Of a stretch of DNA of 64,000 nt, positions 34,436 to 45,877 are shown piece by piece (the first letter of the stretch is position 1; the number at the start of each line of letters is the position of its first letter). Position numbers and translations under genes: made by a program. Origin of the DNA: Tachypleus tridentatus (taxonomy: Eukaryota > Arthropoda > Merostomata > Xiphosura > Limulidae); the NCBI RefSeq assembly GCF_004210375.1, contig NW_027467782.1, positions 23,973,276 through 24,037,275 on the forward strand, read 5' to 3'. The notes beneath the pieces were generated by a model, which saw only the letters and a list, made by a program, of their open reading frames with translations, searched no databases and had not been told where the DNA came from.

Positions 34436-35449
34436 ATCTGAATTAACAGAATGAGGAAGAACACAATTGACCACAAAGGGGGAGGTGGCAACTGTAGAAC
34501 AACTTCTGGATAAACAAGGAAAGCAAACCCTGGACCTGAAGAAAATACACTATGTTAGATTATATTTGAACAAAACCGTGTTTGTACTCTGTAAAAAAAC
34601 ACAGCAGGTCACTGTCTGATAATACTTAATTTATATTAAGATGTTGATACACTGTAACTTACCAATAAACGTTTCATTTTAAATGTTTTAGAACCAAGAT
34701 TCAAGAAAATATTAATAAAGTTTGTTCTGAAATATTTTACGTTGATTTGGTACAGAAACAGAACTTTTACTGTTTATATAAACAACTGAAGCACAAGAAG
34801 ACTGAATTATCTCACCGGACTTCACAACGTCAGCAACTTCAGTCCCGTCGCCTTTCAAGTAGGTCATGTGACCGAGGACGGAAAATATCACAGTACCAGC
34901 AAATATGCTAGCAGCAGGGTTAACAATACATAGAATATTTCCGTCTCTAGAAATAAAGATGTAGAAACAATAATGAATGTGTTCAAAGTGTACAATAATA
35001 TCTATTGAAAGAATAACGAATACAGAGTACAGAGAATTATTATATTGAACATTTTTGTGCGAATCATTGTTAAATAATCAAATAAAAAAATAATTTTGTT
35101 TTTTTGTTACCGGAAGAAGTTGTGGCTAAACTTGTTGTAGCTTCCAAGAGTTACGACGGAACCGAAACCAATACCAAAGGTGAAAAACACTTGTGTTCCT
35201 GCTGTCACCCAGACCTAATAACATTAATATAATAAATTAATACTGATTTCACAGAGTTCACTTCTTTAAATTTAACACTAATTTAGTTTCGTTACGTTTT
35301 GATTAAAGAATTATTAACTAGTATTAAAGCTTGATAGCAAATAAACGAAAAAAAAGTCGCTTGACAGTTACTGATTAACAATGACACTGTTTTCACTAAA
35401 GACGTAAATTACAGTTACATTAGATGGGAAGTTTTATTTGTTGCCCAGC

Positions 35450-35535
35450 CTGGTTGTTAGTGTTTGTCTTCAGCGTCAGGGGTATTAAAATGTACGGTTA
35501 ATCCCATTGTTCGTTGGTAAAAGAATATGCCATTG
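35450..35535 (+). mobile_element. SINE-1 core fragment
   Basis: Short decayed core: GCGTCAGGGGTATTAAAATG, GGTTAATCCCATTGTTCG, TTGGTAAAAGAATA. The last motif recurs at 35708-35727. Confidence 0.6.
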
Positions 35536-35559
35536 GTTCTGTCCAACAACCTGTAACAT

Positions 35560-35710
35560 CTAACATTAATATTTACTGGTGTTTATATCGTATATGAATG
35601 TAATAATAATAACACTAGTATATTGATATAATAACAATAACATTTAAATCTGAATATAATGACAATAACATGTATATATGAATGTAATAACAATAACATT
35701 TATATATATT
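35560..35710. repeat. Degenerate AT-rich tandem repeat
   Basis: Several imprecise copies of GAATGTAATAACAATAACATTTATATAT-like sequence between two SINE core scraps, inside the SLC6 remnant. Confidence 0.6.
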
Positions 35711-36129
35711 CGTTGGTAAAAGAATATGTGATGGGCTCTGTACAACGACTACCTTCTGTCTTTTCAACAGATTAAAATCACTTACCTGATATATATAAAC
35801 AAAAGCAGTTGTTCACCTCACGTGGAGAAAGGTCAGGAAAAACTGAAGATATGAGAAAAGTATTCAGGATTGGCTTTGCTTAGAAACCTAATTATTGTGT
35901 TCAAAGTTATCAAAACATTGCTGTAGTATAGTGTAATGCATAGTTAGTAATTATGTAATAACCGGTTTTATCAAGTTGAAATGTTCATTATTATAGTATA
36001 CTGTGCTATTAAATCGAAATGTTGTGTATTTTGCTTCAGTACTGCACCCAAAGTAATAAAAGGCTTTTTTTTAAATAACAGAATCGAGGAGAAGTAGTAG
36101 TAGTATCATCTACTGACAATTCTCGACAC

Positions 36130-36345
36130 ATCATTCTTGTTCTAAAAGTGGGATCTGACTGTCACTCTTATAACACACACACGGTACAAAAGCGTATAAT
36201 GCGATTTATGATAACTTTGCGTGACTCAAAAGTCTCCGGTTTAACAGTTAGGCAAATTAACAACAAGGCCACTCTCGGCCATATGTAAAGTACTAAGGGC
36301 ACATTAACCACAAGGCCACTCTCGGCCACATGTAAAATACTATCA
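36130..36345 (-). mobile_element. Very old SINE-1 with a duplicated end
   Basis: AAAGTGGGATCTGACTGTCAC and the TTATAACACACACACGG core, then a head ending CAAGGCCACTCTCGGCCATA. The last 45 bases or so (ACAAGGCCACTCTCGGCC and flank) occur twice in tandem. Confidence 0.55.
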
Positions 36346-37175
36346 AATTAAATTGTTCTTAATTTAATTCAGTGTCCCCCAGTGTCTGTATGCTTATAAC
36401 AGTTAATCCTAAACAAATGAATAATTAAAACAGTTGACCAGAATCAGAGAAATACATTTAACATAATTACCGCACGATTCCCAAGGCAGTTGTGTCGTCA
36501 TTGAGAACCCGAAGTAGAATAAAGTCCAAGCTATTGTCACCACGTGGTGGATATTATAGAGACAAACGATGGTCATTGTAGCAGAGCCAATTCCTAGTGA
36601 AAGTATAGATTACATAATATAAGAACTGTTGACATATTTGAGACACAAGTATGAGTTATATATATCCGGAAAAGGTGAAAAATACTAAGGCACTAGAAGT
36701 AAACAACAATAGCTACCTTTACAGATAGAAATCAAATTCCAGAACCCGATACCACCAATGCTGAGGTACTAACCAATGGCCACTTCCAGGAAGAATAGAG
36801 GAGCAGCACACAAGACTAAACAGATGAGGTAGGGAAACAAAAATGCCCCTAAATAACAAACAACAACATATAATCTATCAGAACCATCGATTTAACATTT
36901 AGTAAGGTAAAGGTTTCATGTATATTATGTTGGATTAAACCACAAGACACATACCTCCACCATTTTCATAACACAAGTATGGAAATCGCCATACGTTGCC
37001 AAGACTGACAGCGTAGCTTATGCAGCTGAAAATAAAGCCCAGTTTTCCTACCCATTCCCCACGTTCTGGTTCGTTCTTTTTATCTGACTTTCTTACCGAC
37101 TGGTCATCAGTTGTTGTGATATTTTCACCCCTTTTCTACACTGACGATTTCTGATTTTTCATTTTTGGGAGCCAT

Positions 37176-38210
37176 TTCTTGAATAAAGTCACAAATTTTC
37201 TACATTTTAATAAAAATTGAAACTGTAAAAAAACAAGAGCATAATAATGTATTGTATTTACTAAAAAATATTACATGAAGATAAACGTAATTATTATAAG
37301 AAGTAATTAATTAATAGATTTTATTTGTATCACAGTTAGTACTTAAGAATGCTAACATAGTATTGGTGATATTAAATATGTATATATATATCATCAGAGA
37401 AATTACGTACAACTATACTGATGGAGGCATTACTTAATATCATATAGAGGTATCTATATTTTATCAGAACTATTACTTATGCAGAATTATATATTATTAT
37501 AAATATACGTAACTAATGCCAATAATAATGCAATAATTCACAGCCGTCGGCCAAGATACACCACTGATATACATTGTGTAATATTTATCAAAACATAAAA
37601 ATATCCAAAAAATCACGAAAAATGTGTGACGTAACTAAAACTAACATTTAACCTAATAGATAACACTAAATTAACACCCTTTGGTATTTACTACCCGACT
37701 CTGCACGGCAATTATAAGCGGTATACTTCCAAGATGTTTAACGTACGCTGATAGGTCGTACTGGCTTTGTCGCACCAATCAGTATTGACACAGTCACTGT
37801 GGTCAACCATAGCTGTATCTTATGTAAATGACATCTTCTGTCACTGCGTTTATAAAATTGCAGTAATTATATATTTGTAATTGATGAGATTCAAACACTT
37901 GTAAACTGAACACTATTTTTAATGATTCACTGAAGACTAGTTTATCTCTGGTAAATGCAATACTGCTGTATATACCTCTATATCACCAGATATAGAGAAG
38001 TCGGTTTTTTAAATTGATAATGATCAAATTTTTATTTCCTTTCATAGTGAGGTGTCGAAACAGAGGCATGGGTAGAAATAGGCACGTTCCCAGATTCTAT
38101 TTGACCGTGCCCCTAATTCCTAGTTGGCGTCTTGAAAAATAAAATTGAAAATCATGATCGACAAATTGAAACGTCAAAAATTTCTGAAGATACATATGGG
38201 TCCGTTCTAG
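37176..38210. other. Upstream of the minus-strand SLC6 copy; no gene seen
   Basis: AT-rich, with a less AT-rich stretch at 37680-37860 that includes CCAATCAGTATTGAC. This could be an old promoter region, but nothing in the sequence proves it. Confidence 0.35.
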
Positions 38211-38214
38211 AAAT

Positions 38215-38520
38215 CTTCTAGACACCTAGTGATACCTGTCCAGTCTATCCATTAGTTAGTCTGATTAGTTAATATAAATGTCACAACCTAATTCATTATT
38301 GAGTCTGATCAGTTAATATAATAGTCCCATCCTATCTATTAGGGTCTGATTGATCAATATAATGACACAAACCTATCCAATTGTGAGTCTGATCAGTTAA
38401 CATAATAGTCCTGATATATTACTGAGTAATTAGTTACCATAACAGTCCTGATGTATTGCTAAGTATTTCTAATCAGTTAACATAATAGTTCTGATCTATC
38501 CCTAAATCAGCGGGAGCTTC
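38215..38520. repeat. Degenerate minisatellite, about 60-bp unit
   Basis: About five copies related to GAGTCTGATCAGTTAATATA then ATAGTCC...CTATC, with many substitutions and small indels. Confidence 0.8.
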
Positions 38521-38827
38521 ACGCAATTGTACAGATTGCGTAATGTTGTCAAATATGCATATCATTTAGTAGTTGGCGCGACCTGTGATACTAATCTTAT
38601 TAGAATCGACGTGTTTTGTAACATCATGAAAATATGAAAGTTGTATGTTCATATTGTATGTTGCGTCAGTTAAATGGCGCAGATAACCTGGTTATTTTTA
38701 TGATGAAACAGAAGTCTTATAAATGTATGGAAAATAAACAAGTACTTCGTAGGAAAGACCAAAGGTGGTGAGGTAAGAAAGAAACCCGCGAAGTACAAAC
38801 TAACAATATCAAATCAGAGATCTAACT

Positions 38828-38990
38828 TAATGCCATCACGTTTCTTTCTGCCCTTCGGACAGATAGGCGGTGGAACACGCTACGACGAGTTCGACGGTAC
38901 TTGGGGTAGCCACGCGGAACTCTCCCGCATAAGCTCTCGCCTTTTACCGCACATAGAAAAGCCGTACTTTTGAGTAGTGATGGCATTAAA
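38828..38990 (-). pseudogene. GC-rich fragment, DUF4817-like helix-turn-helix remnant
   Basis: A 160-bp island far richer in GC than its surroundings. The minus strand reads MPSLLKSTAFLCAVKGES, then YPKYRRTRRSVFHRLSVRRA. The Y-P-x-x-R-R-x...V-F-x-R-L pattern resembles DUF4817, a domain common in arthropod transposable-element proteins. The upstream part fits better in another frame, so it looks broken. An 11-base inverted repeat (TAATGCCATCA / TGATGGCATTA) bounds the island. Confidence 0.38.
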
Positions 38991-38999
38991 TGAAAGTCA

Positions 39000-39172
39000 A
39001 TTAGTCATCACCACCCACAACCAACTCTTTTACCAACGAATAGTGGAATAAAACGTCACATTATAACGCCCCCATGTCTGAAAGGGCGAGTATGTTTGGT
39101 GTGAAGGGGATTTGAAACCGCTCCCCTCGAAATACGAGCCGAGTGTCTCCACCACCTGGCCATGCCGGGCCC
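39000..39172 (-). mobile_element. SINE-1 partial copy
   Basis: From TAGTCATCACCACCCAC to GGCCATGCCGGGCCC. The head reads GATTTGAAACCGCTCCCC. It is an older sub-type and the tail part is missing. Confidence 0.85.
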
Positions 39173-39179
39173 TATTAAA

Positions 39180-40200
39180 AAGTAGGAACACTTCTAAGAA
39201 TATTACAAACTGATACTGAAGTCACAGAACTCAGAATGAAGTACAGTAACAATTATATTTATTTAATAATCAATAACATTAACAATTTATTTGAACATAA
39301 ACGCATCATAAAGTTCCTTAGCGTACTATTATTTGTAAAAAAAATGAATTACATTGGTATTATAGCAATATTAGTTTGGGGATTTACTAAATACACCAAG
39401 GAGAATTCGAATCAATGAACACGAAAATGGTCAATGTAGTTACCAATGTCGTAAACAACGACCTTCATCCTTAGGGTGACGTGACAGACAGCTGAATGAT
39501 GTTGTGAACACGGGAAATTTGCATATTTGCCGGTAGATGGCAGCAGATAACCTTTGCTAATCTATAACCCATTGTTATTATTTTGCTGTTAATTCGGTTT
39601 AAAAGAAATGATAAATCTCTGCAATGATGTGTCATAACAACGTTGTTTTCATGCCCACAACTCGCAGTGTATGGGAATTAAAGTTTTAATACCCATACCA
39701 ACCGTACAAACATCCAACACTTTTACAGATTATTTTTTAAATGAAACTTAAGTGTTGTCAGGAGTTGATTGTGAAACAGTTATACTTCTTATCTCCAAAT
39801 AAAATATTAGTTACGTAGGTTGAGGTCCCATTTTAAAAAAAGTCAAACTAGGCTAGACTCATTTTCATACATCTGTGATAAGTTTTTTTTCTTAAATGAT
39901 ACTTTAGACAAAGATATATCAATACACACATCTCATTAAAAACATATATAAAGACAGAAAGGTTCCCCTCGATGGTTTTGAATTTCACCAAAAGAAAAAC
40001 AGTTTCATCATTAAAGTAGAACATTTATTCTTGTTGGTTCTGAAGTGGGAAACTTTCATCATTAGCAGTATTTCACTAAACCTTACAAAAACATCATGTA
40101 ATATTTTATAATGAGACAAGTTTCATTTTAATCTAGAAAAATTCGTCAAGTTGGGTGTTTCTTGTTTTGACAAACTGTAATGATAACTATATGTCAACTC
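39180..40200. other. No gene seen
   Basis: AT-rich, only short frames without domains. Confidence 0.5.
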
Positions 40201-40204
40201 TTTA

Positions 40205-40545
40205 ACATACGCGTAGATAGACAGACAGACAAATATCTAGATAGATAGACAAACAGACAGCTAGACAGACAATTAAACAGGCGGAATTACAGACAGGCGA
40301 TTAACTACACGGACATACAGATAGATAGACAAATAAAGAAACGGATGTAGAAACAAATAGACAATTAAACAGATTATGTACAGCTACACAATGAAACAGA
40401 GATGAGCAGATAGAAAATTAAACAGATGGATGTAGAAACAGACAATTAACTAGACAGATGTACTGATAGATAAACAATTAAACAGGCGAATGCATTGACA
40501 AATAGACAATTAAACAGACGGAGGTACAGACACTTAACAGAATAA
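40205..40545. repeat. Degenerate GACA/GATA simple repeat
   Basis: Interspersed AGACAGACAGACAA, TAGATAGATAGACAA and ACAATTAAACAG blocks, partly organised as a longer unit ending in ACAATTAAACAG(G/A)CGGA. Confidence 0.85.
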
Positions 40546-40984
40546 ATTTATTATAATCTTTGTTCACATAATTATAAAGTAATACACATATATATATTGT
40601 AAATTTTAGGTCAATTTAATTTTTTTTATTTATTTGTAACAGCTCGTTTATTCTAGAGTTGCACTTTATAAAAACAAATGGAAGATATAGAGAAACTTTA
40701 AATTATATAATACAACATGCATAGCTGTTGTATTCACTTCATATTTTGAAGTATTTTGTTTCGTTCATGAATATCGACATATTTTATAAAACACAAAAGG
40801 CACCTCTACGAGTTTCATTAGTACTTCTAAAATCATTACTGCAGCATTCTATATATAAGGAGACTTTGTCAATATCCCATATAAGCCCTGTACAAGTATC
40901 GTTACACGAGGTTAGGTCCCACTGGCGTTTTCTTAGGTCTCACTACTTCTTTCTTGTATAATTCTTATTAGGAACTAAACAAGT

Positions 40985-41165
40985 ACCTTTACACCTGTAC
41001 GAGTATCTTTACATCTGTTTAAATCAGTTGTACCTGTACAAGTATTTTTACGTCTGCTCAAGTCAGCTTTAGATCTGTTTATATCAAGTCATACCAAAAC
41101 AACCCCACTATAACACACAAAACAACCCCATTATAACACACAAAAGAATCCCATTATGATGCCCT
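40985..41165. repeat. Short degenerate tandem repeats
   Basis: Two small arrays: ACCTGTACAAGTAT-like units (40985-41060) and CCCCATTATAACACACAAAA-like units (41099-41160). Confidence 0.6.
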
Positions 41166-41214
41166 TTTGTGCTACCTCAGCAAGTATTTTTATTGGTTAA
41201 CAAAAGATACAGAT

Positions 41215-41430
41215 TGGGGTATTGGTCTGTACTAAGTGGCACCACTACGTATTGATTACTGTATATTGAGTGGCACCATTAGATATTAGGATGTGTTATC
41301 CTAAACTGAGTAGCACCACCACCAAGTATGAATTGCTCTATACTGAGTGGCACCATTAGGTATTAAGGAATACTGTCCTGTATTGAGTTACACCACTGGA
41401 TATCAGGGTGTTATTACCCTACAGAGAATA
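41215..41430. repeat. Degenerate minisatellite, roughly 50-60-bp unit
   Basis: Repeated TGTACTGAGTGGCACCA(C/T)TA-type cores spaced irregularly, four or five copies. Confidence 0.75.
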
Positions 41431-42065
41431 ACAGTACTAATCACTTGATTCAGAGGTCATTATGCTGTAGCAGCAATTTGTTGGGAAGACATTTTACTTC
41501 ATTTGTAAGTTCATCTTCTGTCAGACTGAACAGTTCCATTCCCCCCTCTTACCTGTGCGGCCAGAGCTTTCCTTCTTTACTTCATTGTTCTAGATACTGC
41601 TCTGTTCCACGCTGTCCAAACCTGTAAAAAAACGTTCCAGAAGCTCTTCTATACTGAACGGTCCGTTCTCGGTTCTCCTTCGTTTCACGTGGTTCCAGAT
41701 ACTTCTCTGTACCGGATAGTTCCAGATTCAAACGTTCAAAGAAACATTCTCAAAATTTCCATGAAAATGTTCATGCACAGTAATGCTAGCAGTGTTTAGG
41801 ACTTTAGATTTAAATGTGTTTTCCAACAGTTAGGTATAACCAACAGCATGGAAATAAAAATTGACTATTTTTGTCGTTAATTAATAACTTGTTTATTTCT
41901 CAATTCAGCCTCAAACGTGGCTGTTTCTTATTGAAAGTACACACAGTTTATTACCGAATTGACATACCAAGCCTAAACAAAACGTGTTACTTGTTTATAC
42001 GAAACTAATGACTATACGCTATAGACGTTTGTTCTAGGAGAGAGTCTCTGCCTTTTTTTTAGGTT

Positions 42066-42297
42066 ATCCCGGCATGGTCAGGTGATTACGACAATCAACT
42101 CGCAATCTGAGGGTCGTGGGTTAGAATCCCCTTCACATCAAACATGCTCATCCTTTCAGCTGTGGAGGTGGTACAATGTTACGTTCAATCCCGCCATTCG
42201 TTGATAAAAGAATAACCCAAGAAGTGGCGGTAGGCGGTGATGACTAGCTGCCTTCCATCTAGTAACTAAACTAATGCTATATTAGGGACGGCTAGTG
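42066..42297 (+). mobile_element. SINE-1, 3'-truncated older sub-type
   Basis: Head CCCGGCATGGTCAGGTGATT, box-B region GGTTAGAATCCCC, core ATCCCGCCATTCGTTG. It ends at GGACGGCTAGTG without the tail. Confidence 0.88.
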
Positions 42298-42299
42298 AA

Positions 42300-43700
42300 C
42301 TTTTCTTGGTATTTATAGTGTTGTTTATACTATTCTTAAGTAATAAAAATTATATTTATGACATCAAACTATTTTAAGTTATTTAATGTTATGTTTCATG
42401 TTTTATTATTAGTATTTGAACGTACTCTTGTCATTCATTTTGTTTCTGATCCTTTTTTGTCATGAAAACAGTCTGTCATGATAGCCTTATTGTGACCTCT
42501 CTTCTGAAGAGAAGGATTAGATGAGTCTGGGAGAGCTGGTTCGAAGATTATTTAACATTCTTCTTGTATTCTGCGTGTGATGTGAAACGGAGAGTTGATG
42601 AGGATCCTTTCAGCTTACGAAACTCCTGAACGTTATATAAATATCTCATTATTCATTATTTAAAAAGATTTTCACAGGAAGAGCTTTCTCCTCGTCTTGA
42701 ACAATCACCAGGACTTACTTAATTCTGAAATCTTTACATCGTAATGCGTTATTAAATCACCTCGCAAATTAAAGTCACCAACACGTGTCTTTTGACAACT
42801 TCCATGTAAAAGTCGAGTCTTGTCACAATATTAATAGTTCTTCTTGTTATTCTAATAGACTCAGATAATCATCGAGGCTTAAACTGATATTATCGAGGAA
42901 GAATATCAGTTCTAAAGAAAGAAATTACGTGTGACTTGAGGACCTAGTTAAAAACCATAAAACTCAAACCTACACTTCCCTGAATTTCTCCCAGACAGTT
43001 TTTCTCCTAGTATTGAGTTTTAAGAATCTCTTATTAGTATTACTGGTATACTATAATTTCCCTGTTATGTTTTCTTGTATTTGTTTGTTTTTCTTGACTG
43101 AAGCTTGAAAGTTAGGGACATTGAAATTTACTGAGTTACAACGTTAAATTCCGGGTTTAGTTCCCGCAGTAGAAAAAAATGTGCAGATAACTAATTCTGT
43201 AGTTTTGTGCTGTAAACAAACCAATATATATTTCCCCAACTGAATAGTAATAGTTTTACGGTCTTCAATCTCAAAATCCGCGGTTCGATTCATCGCTGTG
43301 GACAGAGAGAAGGTAACTCATTGAGTAAATTTATGCTAAAACAACAGCAGGAAATCCATCTCACAAGGATCTGAGTAAATAACCTAATTAATGCATCACA
43401 GTCATTTAAAAAAAAACTGATTAAAAATAATAACAATAATATATATATATATATAAAGTAACTACAGCCAAGTTAGAAACACTATCGTAATTATGCACAC
43501 ACAATTTAACGTTTGATCAAACCGCAGGTACTGCCACAGCCGTTCTAGATACTTAAAGTTACATTAATTACTCCAACGTCACGTACAGAAAAATAACAAT
43601 TTAATATCTGTTATAAATCAAAGAAATAACCATTCAAACAGAGGTGAAAATATTGTTTTTGTTCAGAAAACAAAACTTATAGTAGATAAAGGAAAGTATA
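42300..43700. other. No gene seen; two SINE-2 scraps
   Basis: Box-B-like TTCCGGGTTTAGTTCCCG at about 43151 and CCGCGGTTCGATTCATCG at about 43277 mark decayed SINE-2 fragments. An (AT)n microsatellite sits at 43435-43455. The rest is unremarkable. Confidence 0.45.
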
Positions 43701-43711
43701 CCATTGAATGT

Positions 43712-44590
43712 TCAGTGCCTTATAAAACGATTTTGGAGCCATACCACGTCGTTACAATCCATGTTGTCAGATCCATGACGACCGGGAATCTCGACAATAT
43801 TAAAAGTTATGTAATGTAGTTTCCATTGCGGAAGGCTCAGTCGTAATACTGTCGTGTCCAAACCACACTTATTCTCACTGAAAGGTTTACATATTCCATC
43901 TGGTTTACGAGGACAACGATTTTGCAACGCCAGTTTCGAGGAACAGAAATCAGTATGTGCAACTTGATCAGTATGTTTACACACGCAATAGAGCGATACC
44001 CGTTTCATTCTCAACTCGCTAGAAATATGAGATGGTTAATCGTTAAATATGACTGTAAGCCTTATATTGGTGAACGGTTGCCCAAATGGCCTAACTTCCA
44101 GATAAAGATATTTCTTTATAACATTTCTTGTAGTCGCCTGAGACACGTGGATGGCTTTTAGTACTAATTTTTTTGAATTTGTGAACACCCACCTCTTACA
44201 AAATGCTGCACTTTGCTCATTATGGTTGTAATACGACTTGTTACAGGTCTCTTTCTGGATGGTCCTGGGGTCCATTTTGATCAATATTCTTTTGTTATCC
44301 AATGTAATTAAGTACAAAGGATATCTCCGTCTTGGAAATTCTAAACCCACGAACTGAATACATCTTTACAGTCTAAATGTATGATATTTATGTCGGAAAA
44401 GCTATTACATACACCTTCCAAAAGCGGTCAGTTTTCTGCGATATTTCACTGCCTACGATACACTAAAATGTCAAAATGTAGTTCTGATACAATCCATTCC
44501 ACCACGACTTTGAATTGCCTGTGGTTGTCACGGATCTTGCTAATTTTCATATTCAAATTGTTTCAGCTTATAGCATTCAACCCTGTATAT
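43712..44590 (-). pseudogene. Unidentified secreted-type coding remnant
   Basis: Two long minus-strand open stretches (44350-44036 and 44014-43712, about 100 codons each) read continuously in style: CNKSYYNHNEQSAAFCKRWV, KLVLKAIHVSQATTRN, LYCVCKHTDQVAHTDFCSS and ENKCGLDTTVLRL. Cysteine spacing and hydrophobic alternation look like an extracellular protein, and the first part is faintly CUB-like. Sequence upstream to 44590 contains related-looking but stop-broken codons. I cannot name it. It may be a decayed host gene, or real exons with unseen splicing. Confidence 0.3.
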
Positions 44591-44599
44591 TGAGAAATA

Positions 44600-45580
44600 A
44601 TTTTATAAATATATATTTTCGTTATTATTATTGTTATTAAAATTTGTTTTATCTTCTACATCTTGTAAATAGGTTAAAATTAGTTGCAAAGTTTCAAAAA
44701 GATGGCAGCACATATCAATAAATAATACTTTTTGTTAACAGTTTTTCAAATTTCTTCGATAGAACTAAAATATATAAATTAAAAATTATTTTAACTTAAA
44801 TCTTACGAAGCTAAATTTAACAAAAGATTCTAAATCATTCATCTGATAAATCTATAAATTGTTCAAGTAAATGTTAGATATTTGAAATAATAATTATAGC
44901 TAAAATCAAGCTTCGTGTTGTAAAAAATTAAACTTTCAAATATATTGCCGTGATCCGACCAAAACAGATTACATGTAAAAAATAGCCAACAATAAGGGCC
45001 AGCAGTTTTGAAACATGTAAAACCGTGTACAATTCGTGGTTTTGTAAATATTTATTACACAAACAATGCCGCATTGTATAAAGATGTGTAAATATTGAAC
45101 GTTCAAATAGCTAACTTAAAAAACTGCCAAGTTTCCTAAGTGTGTCCTCTTCAACTTAACATTTTTAGCGTTTGTGAAAAATTATATATAAAACGAAAAC
45201 AACACAAAAACTACCTAGTTGGATATACTTCACTAATTACGTAAAAATCCCTTTATGTTATCAGTTGTTTTAATTATATTTGGGACGAATGACAAACAAA
45301 CCTCTTTCGTGGATATCCTTACGTTAATTATGTCTTGTAGTTTTGACACAATTATGAATCTTGCTTGATCAGAGTTTATTGGAAAGAATTTTACGAAGGT
45401 TGTATCCAAATATTTTCCTGTAATTACTAATAAAACATAAACTGAGAGAGAAGTAAACAAAAGTTTATAAAACTGTAGAAAAATACACATCCAAGATGTT
45501 CAGTCATGTACTCTACTCCTGCATGTATATATACACATATATATATATCCGATATGTTTAAAGTTATCTACTTTCTACTC
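44600..45580. other. No gene seen
   Basis: AT-rich, with a short (CATATAT)n run at 45523-45550 just before the SINE-1. Confidence 0.5.
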
Positions 45581-45584
45581 GTAA

Positions 45585-45865
45585 GGCCCGGCATAGCCAG
45601 GTAGTTAAGGCACTCGACTTGCAATCTGTGGGTGGGTCGTGGGCTCGAATCCCCGTCACATCAAATATGCTTGCCCCTTCAGCCGCGGGGGGCGTTATAA
45701 TGTGACGATCAATCCCACTATTCATTGGTAAAAGAGTGGCCCAAGAGTTGGCGGTAGGTGGTGATGACTAAACTCCCTTTCCTCTAGACTTACTTTGCTA
45801 AATTAGGGAAAGCTAGCGCAGGTGGCTTTCGCCTAGCTTTGGGCGAAATTTAAAACAAAAAAGTA
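45585..45865 (+). mobile_element. SINE-1, full-length older sub-type
   Basis: GGCCCGGCATAGCCAGGTAG, ACTTGCAATCTGTGGG, GGCTCGAATCCCCG, TCCCACTATTCATTGG and a TTTAAAACAAAAAAG tail. The AGGTAGTTAAGG box A distinguishes it from the GCGCG sub-type. A Tc1-like element starts 13 bases after it. Confidence 0.92.
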
Positions 45866-45877
45866 CCAGTATGTATA

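Larger units (their letters stand above)
34436..37175 (-). pseudogene. SLC6-family (GAT-like) neurotransmitter transporter, decayed minus-strand copy
   Basis: Six exons with AG/GT borders, in order: 37175-36955 (N terminus and TM1, [20 protein letters not shown]), 36848-36717 (TM2, [20 protein letters not shown]), 36593-36471 (TM3, to LPWESCG), 35214-35111 (TM6, GTQVFFTFGIGFGS, SYNKF), 34946-34816 (TM7, AASIFAGTVIFSVLG) and 34535-34436 ([13 protein letters not shown]). Defects: one extra base in a G run near 37128, a Gln-to-stop change in the IGQYLS motif of TM2, no EL2/TM4/TM5 exons found, and the TM8 exon cut by a minisatellite. Closest by eye to GABA transporters (Na+/Cl--coupled uptake at the plasma membrane). 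Clearly a paralogue of the gene at 60720. Confidence 0.85.

Noticed and set aside
40205-40545. GATA/GACA repeat as a sex-linked Bkm-type satellite
   Set aside because: Too degenerate and too common a motif to infer sex linkage from sequence alone.
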